A DNA stretch of 5,486 bases from Fidelibacterota bacterium. GTDB lineage: Bacteria; Fidelibacterota; UBA2242. Shown here piece after piece: positions 1 through 5,486 of this stretch. Each line of letters starts with the position of its first letter. Position 1 is the first letter of the stretch. Location of the stretch: assembly GCA_016936335.1 (NCBI GenBank), contig JAFGXZ010000224.1, forward strand, positions 1 to 5,486, read 5' to 3'. The translations under genes were made by a program, and so were the position numbers. Under the pieces are notes generated by a model. It saw only the letters and a program-made list of their open reading frames with translations. It was not told the origin of the DNA and made no database searches.

Positions 1-14
1 ATGGGGCTTTTTTT
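1..14 (+). terminator. Possible 3' half of a rho-independent terminator (truncated by window edge)
   Basis: The plus strand begins with a GGGGC block directly followed by seven T residues, the pattern of the descending arm and U-tract of an intrinsic terminator. The matching ascending arm (GCCCC) would lie to the left of the window and cannot be seen. It would end a rightward gene converging on arsC. It overlaps the last two bases of the arsC stop codon, so the two genes' 3' ends would be very close. Weak, because half of the structure is missing. Confidence 0.2.
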
Positions 15-537
15 ATGAGGATTCATTCTGAATAAATTCCAAGACTTTTTTCTTAAGAATATTTCGAGTAATTCGAAAAGCTGTTAGCTTCCGATCATCA
101 CCACCGAGAACCCGTATGGGGTCGTCAATGTACCAGTTGATTCGCTGGTGATTGCCCGGAAATTCAGGACAACTGAGGGCAGCTACTTCACAGAGAGGAA
201 TTATATAATCAAATGAAGTGTTTTCATATTCGCCGACATGTTGGCTATGGTGACCGTCCATCGAAATGCCAACCTCGCCCATCACCTGTTTTGTTAGACG
301 ATGAACACCGGCCGGTGTAATTCCGGCGCTAAAGACTTCAAATTTTTCGGATCCAAGTGATTTTAACAAAGCCTCAGCCATCTGGCTACGGACGGAATTT
401 CCGGTACATATAAATAATACCCGCTTTTTCTCGTTGGAAGTACCACTTAAATCAACAGTTTCTGTTGTCTGTGGTTCAGGATCCACTGGTTTATTATTTT
501 CAAGTTCATTTTTAAATAATTCGCTTAGACTACCCAT
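13..537 (-). CDS. arsC: Arsenate reductase, thioredoxin-coupled type (LMW-PTPase fold), with N-terminal extension
   Basis: Cytoplasmic enzyme of 174 residues predicted to reduce arsenate to arsenite using a cysteine relay recharged by thioredoxin. The phosphate-binding loop is C44-TGNSV-R50 followed by SQMAEA, the CX5R signature shared with low-molecular-weight tyrosine phosphatases. C116 and C123 lie seven residues apart (CEVAALSC), matching the C82/C89 pair of Staphylococcus aureus ArsC; plain phosphatases lack this pair, so arsenate reductase is preferred. The SAG..P.GVH segment (70-79) and the DDP motif (138-140) are also family-typical. Residues 1-38 are an acidic, low-complexity extension absent from the usual 130-140 residue enzyme. 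It is not a signal peptide. The start is backed by an AAAGGA ribosome binding site, and no other start codon lies near the domain boundary. The gene is divergent from queG. No arsR or arsenite exporter is visible nearby, so another phosphate-like substrate remains possible. Confidence 0.85.
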   Translation of the reverse strand: MGSLSELFKNELENNKPVDPEPQTTETVDLSGTSNEKKRVLFICTGNSVRSQMAEALLKSLGSEKFEVFSAGITPAGVHRLTKQVMGEVGISMDGHHSQHVGEYENTSFDYIIPLCEVAALSCPEFPGNHQRINWYIDDPIRVLGGDDRKLTAFRITRNILKKKVLEFIQNESS

Positions 538-544
538 TCAATGA

Positions 545-550
545 TCCTTT
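545..550 (-). promoter_or_regulatory. Ribosome binding site of arsC
   Basis: On the minus strand AAAGGA lies seven bases before the ATG at 537, ideal Shine-Dalgarno spacing. This is what fixes the arsC start upstream of its unusual N-terminal extension. It also overlaps the region where the longest queG reading frame would begin (GTG at 552), an argument against that longer queG start. Confidence 0.6.
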
Positions 551-557
551 CGTGACC

Positions 558-590
558 GAAATATACGCCTTTTTAGAGGTGCAATACAAA
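558..590 (-). promoter_or_regulatory. Candidate arsC promoter
   Basis: Read on the minus strand, TTTG (590-587) is followed after 21 bases by TATATTTC (565-558). This is one mismatch from the Bacteroidota-type pattern TTTG-N19-21-TAnnTTTG. The same bases also read as a sigma-70-like TTGTAT-N18-TATATT. Either reading would start transcription roughly 15 bases before the arsC ATG, leaving a short leader with the ribosome binding site. Motif matching by eye only; AT-rich intergenic DNA gives such matches by chance. Confidence 0.3.
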
Positions 591-603
591 CCGAATATTC
601 ATC

Positions 604-613
604 AAACTAGTTT
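604..613. repeat. 10-bp perfect palindrome AAACTAGTTT in the arsC/queG intergenic region
   Basis: AAACTAGTTT is its own reverse complement and lies between the two divergent genes, upstream of both preferred starts. It could be an operator half-site or full site for a dimeric regulator. The symmetry does not extend into the flanks, and a chance palindrome of this length in about 100 bp is not rare. Confidence 0.2.
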
Positions 614-644
614 TGTTGGCGAAAAATGCTTTGTATATTTGACA

Positions 645-1556
645 ATGATCACACCGGACCATATAAAAGAAAGTATATGTATCAGCAAACTGTCCGCGGG
701 CGGAATCTCCGAACCAGCTCTACAAGAAAAATATATTCGGCAGTTTGAAAAATGGTTGAATTGGGGGCATCATGCCGATATGGAGTGGCTAAAACGTACA
801 AAAGAAGATCGTATTGATATCCGAAATAAATTTCCGTGGGTAAAATCGGTTCTTGTGGTTCTGGATAATTACTTCAACGATTCGCTACCGACCCATAACG
901 GAATTAAAATTACGCGCTATGCGATGGGACAGGATTACCACGATATAGTTGAAAAAAAGCTGCGGACAGTCTTTGCTGAAATTAAAAAAGTCGACAATTG
1001 TATAGAGGGGAAAATATTTGTTGATTCCGGGCCGGTGATGGAAAAAGCCTATGCCGAGCAGGCCGGATTGGGCTGGATTGGTAAAAACGGAGTGTTTATT
1101 GGTGAGGGTATCGGCTCCTATTGTTTTATTGGTATTTTGCTTTTATCCATTGCTGTTCAACCGTCGGATAAGACGGTTAATAGATGTGATTCATGTACAT
1201 TGTGCATTGAGCGTTGCCCCAATCAGGCGATTATTGATCCGGGTTTGATAGACGCAGGCCGATGTACTGCCTATCTGACGATTGAAAAAAGGGGGATATT
1301 CTCCAACTCCGAAAAGACCTATTTGAATAAATGGGCGTATGGGTGTGATTTCTGTCAGGAAGTTTGTCCATGGAACCACAAATGGTCAAAAATAACGCCC
1401 GACCCCTGTTATTATAACCGAAAAGAGCAAATCCGAACATATATTGATTTGGGCAATCAAGGGAATATGGATAAATTTAACAGGGTATTTAAAAATACTG
1501 CGATTGAGCGCCTGTCATTCAAAAGAATGCAGCGAAATATAAATGCCGCTTTATAA
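645..1556 (+). CDS. queG: Epoxyqueuosine reductase QueG
   Basis: Cobalamin- and iron-sulfur-dependent cytoplasmic enzyme that reduces epoxyqueuosine to queuosine in the wobble position of GUN-anticodon tRNAs, the last step of queuosine synthesis. From the ATG at 645 it has 303 residues. Family marks are WGHHADMEW (40-48), VDSGPVMEKAYAEQAGLGWIG (126-146; D127 is probably the catalytic acid known in the family) and two [4Fe-4S] cysteine sets: C181, C184, C187, C191 (CDSCTLCIERCP), and C207 with C234, C237, C241 (GCDFCQEVCPWN). The C-terminus is the short form without HEAT repeats. The frame stays open back to a GTG at 552, but those 31 residues resemble nothing in the family, would nearly abut arsC (14 bp) and would cover its promoter. 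Homology places the N-terminus at MITPDHIKES. No clear Shine-Dalgarno precedes 645, so the start is less certain than the function. plsX follows after 43 bp. Confidence 0.92.
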   Translation: MITPDHIKESICISKLSAGGISEPALQEKYIRQFEKWLNWGHHADMEWLKRTKEDRIDIRNKFPWVKSVLVVLDNYFNDSLPTHNGIKITRYAMGQDYHDIVEKKLRTVFAEIKKVDNCIEGKIFVDSGPVMEKAYAEQAGLGWIGKNGVFIGEGIGSYCFIGILLLSIAVQPSDKTVNRCDSCTLCIERCPNQAIIDPGLIDAGRCTAYLTIEKRGIFSNSEKTYLNKWAYGCDFCQEVCPWNHKWSKITPDPCYYNRKEQIRTYIDLGNQGNMDKFNRVFKNTAIERLSFKRMQRNINAAL

Positions 1557-1597
1557 TGGCGAAAAAACAAATGGATTTTATAAAAAAGGTAGCGTAG
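1556..1597 (+). other. Thirteen-codon mini-ORF bridging queG and plsX
   Basis: The queG stop TAA overlaps an ATG (TAATG at 1554-1558) that opens a 13-codon frame encoding MAKKQMDFIKKVA and ending TAG at 1595-1597, three bases before the plsX ATG, which itself sits in a second TAATG. The arrangement could pass ribosomes from queG to plsX by re-initiation. No Shine-Dalgarno specific to this frame is evident, and so short a frame may arise by chance. Treated as a possible coupling peptide, not an established gene. Confidence 0.12.
1585..1590 (+). promoter_or_regulatory. Ribosome binding site of plsX
   Basis: AAAGGT, at the end of an A-rich run, lies nine bases before the ATG at 1600. It decides between this start and the in-frame ATG at 1543, which overlaps queG and would add 19 non-conserved residues. 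Confidence 0.5.
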
Positions 1598-1599
1598 TA

Positions 1600-2673
1600 A
1601 TGACAGAACTAGCCAAGAACACAGTAATCGCGGTTGATGCAATGGGGGGTGATTTTGCCCCGTATGAAATCGTTAAAGGTGCAGCGACCGCAACGATAGA
1701 ATCACCGGGAAAAATTATTTTGGTCGGTGACGAAGCCCAAATCAACCATGTATTGAGCAAAGAGCCTCACAATTCAGACCAGATCGAAATTGTTCATACA
1801 ACGGAAGTAATTACATCTGAAGACATACCTCGCGAAGCAGTTCGGAGAAAGCCAAAAGCATCCATGATAATTGCCGCCAAACTTTGTGCCGAAGGACGAG
1901 CCCACGGAGTTGTCTCTGCCGGAAATACCGGCGCCTATGTTCTGTCATCATCATTAAATATTCCCAGAATTATCGGAGTACGTAAGACTGCTATAGCAAC
2001 AGTTTACCCTACCAGAAACGCTCAGAAGCGCCAGGACCACTTTGCCCTGCTTCTGGATGTTGGCGCCAACATCCACTGCTCGGTGGAGGATATGGTTCAG
2101 TTTGCCTTGATGGGTAAAATTTATGCTTCGGACATAAAAGGGATTCAAGATCCCACGGTTGCGCTTTTAAATATTGGAAAAGAATCTTATAAGGGTGGTG
2201 AGTTGTTGACAAGTGTATATAAAATTCTGGATGAATTGCCGGAAGTAAATTTTATTGGCAATATCGAGGGCAATGAAGTCATGCACGGGCTTTCTGATGT
2301 GGTTGTTACAGAAGGCTATGTTGGTAATATTGTAACAAAAACAATGGAAGGCATTGCCGAAATGGCCTCACATCTGGGGCGCTATGCATTTAAGCACCGG
2401 TTTATCTGGCGACTGGGCCTGATTGCGTTGTCCAGTGGAATAAAACAGTTAAAGAGCTCAACGGACTATTCGGAATATGGCGGTGCGCCATTGCTTGGTT
2501 TTAAAGAGATTGTTATAAAGGCCCACGGGAGATCAAAAGCCAAAGCAATTACCAATGCGATCAAATTAGCAGCTAAATCCCATCGCGATGATGTTTGTGG
2601 ACGTATCGGAAGGGAGATTGCCGCCTTTGAATCGAAAAACTATTCCGGTAAAATCGAGAATACACTGCTTTAA
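1600..2673 (+). CDS. plsX: Phosphate acyltransferase PlsX (acyl-ACP:phosphate)
   Basis: Peripheral membrane enzyme of 357 residues that converts acyl-ACP and phosphate to acyl-phosphate, the acyl donor for PlsY in the first step of phosphatidic acid synthesis. Motifs in order: AVDAMGGD (11-18), SAGNTGA (106-112), LLLDVGAN (150-157), NIG (191-193), VVVTEGYVGN (234-243), TDYSEYGGAPLLG (288-300) and HGRS (309-312). It is slightly longer than the usual 330-350 residues because of a loop around 137-147 and a polar tail of about 15 residues. The start at 1600 is chosen for its ribosome binding site and for placing VIAVDAMGGD near the N-terminus. In many bacteria plsX sits between rpmF and fabH; here it follows queG and is followed by a converging gene, so it is detached from the usual fatty-acid cluster. 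Identification is secure. Confidence 0.96.
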   Translation: MTELAKNTVIAVDAMGGDFAPYEIVKGAATATIESPGKIILVGDEAQINHVLSKEPHNSDQIEIVHTTEVITSEDIPREAVRRKPKASMIIAAKLCAEGRAHGVVSAGNTGAYVLSSSLNIPRIIGVRKTAIATVYPTRNAQKRQDHFALLLDVGANIHCSVEDMVQFALMGKIYASDIKGIQDPTVALLNIGKESYKGGELLTSVYKILDELPEVNFIGNIEGNEVMHGLSDVVVTEGYVGNIVTKTMEGIAEMASHLGRYAFKHRFIWRLGLIALSSGIKQLKSSTDYSEYGGAPLLGFKEIVIKAHGRSKAKAITNAIKLAAKSHRDDVCGRIGREIAAFESKNYSGKIENTLL

Positions 2674-2691
2674 TAAACGATCACCAATCTG

Positions 2692-4059
2692 TTAATTATC
2701 TTCTGGAATAATGATCCCGAGGGATTTTAATTTTCGGGATAAGTTTGGCTGAAGTACACCGATTTCATTTGCCAGTCGGCTGATGTTCCAATTCGACGCC
2801 CTTAGTTTTTCGGTGAAATAATAGATTTCAAATGATTGTTTTGCATCACTGTAGGAGTTTTCTTGCAGAATTGTTTTCATGATGTCTGATGATACCGAAT
2901 TCTGAAAAACAAGGTTTTGCCGAACATCGGATTCATCAATCTCATCGTTGTCTGAAAGTATATACAATCGCTCGATAAGATTTTTCAGCTCGCGGATATT
3001 TCCCGGGAATTGATAATTTTTCAGAAGATCCTTGGCGAAATCTGAAAAATGTTTTCGGGCGGTAGTGAGTTCATTGGAAAAAACGTGTAAATAATGATCG
3101 AGCAGTACCGGTATATCACCCGTCCGTTCTCTAAGCGGGGGCAAATAAAAGGGCACCACATTCAGCCGGTAATAGAGGTCTTCGCGAAAGCTGCCGGCTT
3201 TGATCATTTCTACGATATTTCGATTCGTTGCGGCTAGAACTCGTACGTCAATATCAATAGTTCGGGTTCCACCGACACGTTCGAATTTTCCCTCTTCCAA
3301 GACCCGCAATATTTTTGATTGGGCATCGATATTCATATCGCCGATTTCATCTAGAAAAATTGTTCCATGATTAGCGCTTTCAAGTTTCCCGGGTTTTTGG
3401 CGGTCGGCGCCGGTAAAGGCGCCCTTTTCATGCCCAAACAGTTCGCTTTCGACGAGTTCATTGGGTATCGCAGCGCTGTTAAATGTGATAAAGGGATTGT
3501 CTGACCGAACGCTCATTTTATGAATGGCATAAGCAACCAATTCTTTGCCGGTACCACTCTCACCGGTAATTAAAACCTTTGCGTCTGTTTTAGCAACCCG
3601 ACGGATCATATCTCGGATAGTATTGATTTGGGGTGATTGGCCAATTATTCGATATCGATAATCGATTTTTTCATCGTCGATAATGCATTTTTGATATAGC
3701 TTTCTCTTTTCGGTGATATTTTGAACGGCGATCAGAATCTTGGGTAGCGAAAGAGGTTTTTCCATAAAGTCATGTGCGCCCATTTTGACAGCGTTTACGG
3801 CGGTATTTATATCGCTGTCTCCGGAGATCATCAGCACGTCAATTTGAGGCCATTCCTTCATAATCTGTTTTAATACATCGATTCCATTCATTTTAGGTAA
3901 TTTTACATCCAGAAAGACAAGATCGATGAGTGATTCTTCCAGGTGCCGTAAACCCTCTTCTCCTGTTTCGGCCTGGCTTATCGTATGGCCTTCGTCGGTT
4001 AATATTCCGGAAAGTGTTTGTCGAATATTTTTTTCGTCATCAATAATCAAGATATTCAT
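2692..4059 (-). CDS. Sigma-54-dependent response regulator, NtrC/NtrX family
   Basis: Cytoplasmic transcription activator of 455 residues that, when phosphorylated, should remodel sigma-54 RNA polymerase. The receiver domain (1-120) has acidic pocket D7/D8, phospho-acceptor D51, S79 and K101. The AAA+ domain (about 138-375) has Walker A GESGTGKE (166-173), the sigma-54-contacting GAFTGA loop (213-218), Walker B IFLDEIGD (234-241), arginines in FREDLYYRLN (291-300) and FPGNIREL (351-358). A Fis-type helix-turn-helix lies near the end (NWNISRLANEIGV, 423-435, then LSRKLKSLGI). The receiver wording (GDSDINTAV...AHDFMEKP) is closest to NtrX. All key residues are present, so it should be active. 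It starts 3 bp after the kinase stop in the same operon, with a weak purine-rich AAAGAAAGA before the ATG. Target genes cannot be told from this window, so no symbol is given. Confidence 0.93.
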   Translation of the reverse strand: MNILIIDDEKNIRQTLSGILTDEGHTISQAETGEEGLRHLEESLIDLVFLDVKLPKMNGIDVLKQIMKEWPQIDVLMISGDSDINTAVNAVKMGAHDFMEKPLSLPKILIAVQNITEKRKLYQKCIIDDEKIDYRYRIIGQSPQINTIRDMIRRVAKTDAKVLITGESGTGKELVAYAIHKMSVRSDNPFITFNSAAIPNELVESELFGHEKGAFTGADRQKPGKLESANHGTIFLDEIGDMNIDAQSKILRVLEEGKFERVGGTRTIDIDVRVLAATNRNIVEMIKAGSFREDLYYRLNVVPFYLPPLRERTGDIPVLLDHYLHVFSNELTTARKHFSDFAKDLLKNYQFPGNIRELKNLIERLYILSDNDEIDESDVRQNLVFQNSVSSDIMKTILQENSYSDAKQSFEIYYFTEKLRASNWNISRLANEIGVLQPNLSRKLKSLGIIIPEDN

Positions 4060-4062
4060 TTT

Positions 4063-5262
4063 CTATCTTTCTTTTTCAATAATTGGTATTGTAACTGTAA
4101 CCGTAGTTCCCTGCCCTGCTTCACTACTAATTTTGATGTTACCACCATGATTTTCAATAATGCGTTTCACAATCGGAAGGCCGAGACCGGTTCCCTTTCG
4201 CCGGGTTGTAAAATAAGGTTCAAATATTTTTTTCATGTGCTCGACAGAAATTCCCGGGCCATTATCTTTGATTTTTAGCATAACATTGGTTGTGCCCGAT
4301 AAAAGGTTAATATCTATCTGAAGATCATCTCGATCGGTGGATTGAATAGCATTCTGGATGAGATTAACGACAGCCTGTTTAATTTGAAATTTATCGGCGT
4401 AAACGAGAGGTAGATTGGCGTCAATATTTAATGCAATATTATGATTGGATCGATAGGCACCGATGATTTCATTAATCTGGGTATCCAGTTTATAAAACTC
4501 CGGTCGAGCTTCTGGTAGAGACGCAAAGCCGCGGAAACGCTCTACCAACCCCTGGAGATTATTTACTTCTTCTTTGATGATGCCGAGGCTCTCTTGCAAA
4601 AGACTGATATTAAATTCAGAATCGGATGCTGCTTTCATTTCCAGACGCTCGACACTTAATTTGATAGGGGTCAAAGGATTTTTAATCTCGTGGGCCATAA
4701 TCCGGGCAACTTCTTTCCAGACCAATTGCTTTTCGGCTTCAATCGCGATCTGGCGTTGCCGATCTAATTCTCGAACCATTGTATTGAAGGATACAATGAG
4801 ATCGTTTATAGGAGAAAAACGGTTTTCTGTTATCTGAATGTGTTGATCTCCTGCCATCAGTGCCTGAGTAGCTGTCTGCAGACGGTGCAGCGGACGGGTG
4901 ATAAGGCTAATTGACAATACAAACACAATTAATACTGATAAAAGGATGAAGTAAAAAATGTACCGGGAGTAAACATCGATTTGTTTTCGATATAAATCTA
5001 CGGACAAATCGATTGCCTTCTGACTGAGCATCAGTGATTCAACGTCCCTGTCAAATATTTCGGTTTGATCGGGGGGTATTGAATTCCCAAAATCGGAGTA
5101 AAGCAACTCGATTTTTTCCATTATCTCCTGTTCCGAAAGCCGTTTTAGAAATTCATTATTGCTTCGGATAAAAAATGTTCGTGTGAACATTACGGAAATA
5201 AATAACAGGATTATAAAAATTATAAAGATTTGCAGACGAAAGGATGGAATCAATTTTTTCAT
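4063..5262 (-). CDS. Membrane sensor histidine kinase, NtrY-like
   Basis: Inner-membrane kinase of 399 residues, the probable partner of the adjacent regulator. Numbered from the ATG at 5262: transmembrane segment about 9-28, an extracytoplasmic loop of about 70 residues, second transmembrane segment about 102-121, then HAMP (about 120-175). The dimerisation/phosphorylation helix carries H191 in MAHEIKNPLTPIKLS. The ATPase domain has the N box with N300/N304 (VVNLIQNAI), DNGPG (333-337), FEPYFTT (347-353) and GTGLGL (357-362). The WKEVARIMAHEIKNPLTPIK wording is typical of NtrY, but NtrY proper usually has more membrane segments and a PAS domain, which this compact protein lacks. The short loop has no recognisable sensor fold. 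An in-frame TTG at 5274 would overlap the upstream stop (TTGA) and add four residues; ATG is preferred, though neither start has a clear ribosome binding site. Confidence 0.93.
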   Translation of the reverse strand: MKKLIPSFRLQIFIIFIILLFISVMFTRTFFIRSNNEFLKRLSEQEIMEKIELLYSDFGNSIPPDQTEIFDRDVESLMLSQKAIDLSVDLYRKQIDVYSRYIFYFILLSVLIVFVLSISLITRPLHRLQTATQALMAGDQHIQITENRFSPINDLIVSFNTMVRELDRQRQIAIEAEKQLVWKEVARIMAHEIKNPLTPIKLSVERLEMKAASDSEFNISLLQESLGIIKEEVNNLQGLVERFRGFASLPEARPEFYKLDTQINEIIGAYRSNHNIALNIDANLPLVYADKFQIKQAVVNLIQNAIQSTDRDDLQIDINLLSGTTNVMLKIKDNGPGISVEHMKKIFEPYFTTRRKGTGLGLPIVKRIIENHGGNIKISSEAGQGTTVTVTIPIIEKER

Positions 5263-5270
5263 AAATGTTA

Positions 5271-5486
5271 TCAATGATAAAATATAGACAAATTAAAAGA
5301 TTCTGTATTAATAACCGGCTTTTTGTTGTTCCAGTAGAGCATAAGGTCAAGTTTAGAATTGTCGCCGATAAATGTAATCGGTTCGAGATAGGCGGATAAT
5401 CGGATAAAATAGTCATGTTCTTTTTCTAAATCGCCAGATTTTAATAATTCTATGTTATTCAGAGTACTGAATTTAAGATGAACCTG
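5271..5486 (-). CDS. C-terminal 71 residues of an unidentified protein, first visible gene of the kinase operon (partial)
   Basis: An open frame runs without a stop from the right edge of the window to TGA at 5271-5273 and gives 71 residues beginning QVHLKFSTLNN and ending NLSIFYH. The 5' end is outside the window. It ends 8 bp before the kinase ATG (or overlaps the alternative TTG start as TTGA), so it is very likely co-transcribed and perhaps translationally coupled. The sequence alternates polar and hydrophobic residues (for example DYFIRLSAYLEPITFI) and looks beta-rich, with no cysteines or catalytic motif. In Betaproteobacteria a DUF4390 protein precedes an NtrY/NtrX-type pair, and the YFIRLSAYLEPI stretch is loosely reminiscent of it. 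That is a guess from position and style, and I do not recognise the family. Confidence 0.6.
   Translation of the reverse strand, partial: QVHLKFSTLNNIELLKSGDLEKEHDYFIRLSAYLEPITFIGDNSKLDLMLYWNNKKPVINTESFNLSIFYH

Noticed and set aside
200..209. Palindrome ATTATATAAT
   Set aside because: It lies inside arsC coding sequence, is pure A/T and is easily explained by codon use.
575..611. PreQ1 riboswitch before queG
   Set aside because: AGAGGT followed by an A-rich stretch looked suggestive, but only a three-base stem (GGT/ACC) can form and the conserved C-rich pairing segment and tail are absent.
618..629. Sigma-54-like GG...GC element upstream of queG
   Set aside because: GG at 618-619 and GC at 628-629 are separated by 8 bases where the -24/-12 element requires 10, and the flanks do not match TGGCAC/TTGC.
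1051..1440. Open frames in other phases and on the opposite strand within queG
   Set aside because: They lie wholly inside a well-conserved QueG coding sequence, resemble no family and have no ribosome binding sites.
1543..1599. Longer plsX start at ATG 1543
   Set aside because: It overlaps the queG end, adds 19 residues unlike the family, and the ribosome binding site is correctly placed only for ATG 1600.
1954..2212. Minus-strand open frames inside plsX
   Set aside because: Shadows of the conserved PlsX frame around LLLDVGAN; no independent support.
3926..4278. Plus-strand frames across the regulator/kinase junction
   Set aside because: Antisense to the receiver domain and to the kinase ATPase domain, both clearly coding; no family resemblance.
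5156..5416. Minus-strand 86-codon frame overlapping the start of the kinase gene
   Set aside because: It overlaps the kinase's first membrane segment in another phase and conflicts with the partial frame 5271-5486, which is open to the window edge and ends next to the kinase start.

Overview
This is a chromosomal segment of moderate-to-low GC (estimated by eye at 40-45%) from a Gram-negative-like bacterium. Its PlsX has the 'VYPT...ALLLDVGA' style that I associate with the FCB superphylum (Marinimicrobia, Calditrichota, Gemmatimonadota and relatives). The NtrY/NtrX-like two-component pair and the divergent-region promoter motif (TTTG ... TAnnTTTG-like) fit the same broad assignment. This is inference from protein style, and no marker gene settles it.

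Layout, left to right. Positions 1-14 may hold the last arm and T-tract of a plus-strand terminator from a gene outside the window. Positions 13-537 (minus) carry an ArsC-type, thioredoxin-coupled arsenate reductase of the low-molecular-weight tyrosine phosphatase fold, with an unusual 38-residue acidic N-terminal extension. A divergent intergenic region of about 107 bp (538-644) holds a good ribosome binding site and a candidate promoter for arsC, plus a 10-bp palindrome. Rightward from it run queG (645-1556, epoxyqueuosine reductase, last step of tRNA queuosine synthesis) and, 43 bp later, plsX (1600-2673, acyl-ACP:phosphate acyltransferase of phospholipid synthesis). They look like one transcription unit, although their functions are unrelated.

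The right half is a leftward operon facing plsX tail to tail across only 18 bp. In transcription order it contains the C-terminal 71 residues of an unrecognised protein (5271-5486, cut by the window edge), a membrane histidine kinase of NtrY type (4063-5262), and an NtrX-type sigma-54-dependent response regulator (2692-4059). The genes are separated by 8 and 3 bp, so the kinase and regulator are almost certainly partners and the upstream protein is probably co-produced with them. No sigma-54 promoter with correct spacing was found in the window, so the target genes are presumably elsewhere.

All five full-length genes look intact, with their family motifs in place. I found no mobile elements, CRISPR arrays, tRNA or rRNA genes, and no stretch over 300 bp without a gene. 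The window looks mostly like ordinary core genome. The points most worth a second look are the unidentified gene coupled to the sensor kinase, the ArsC extension, and the coupling arrangement between queG and plsX.
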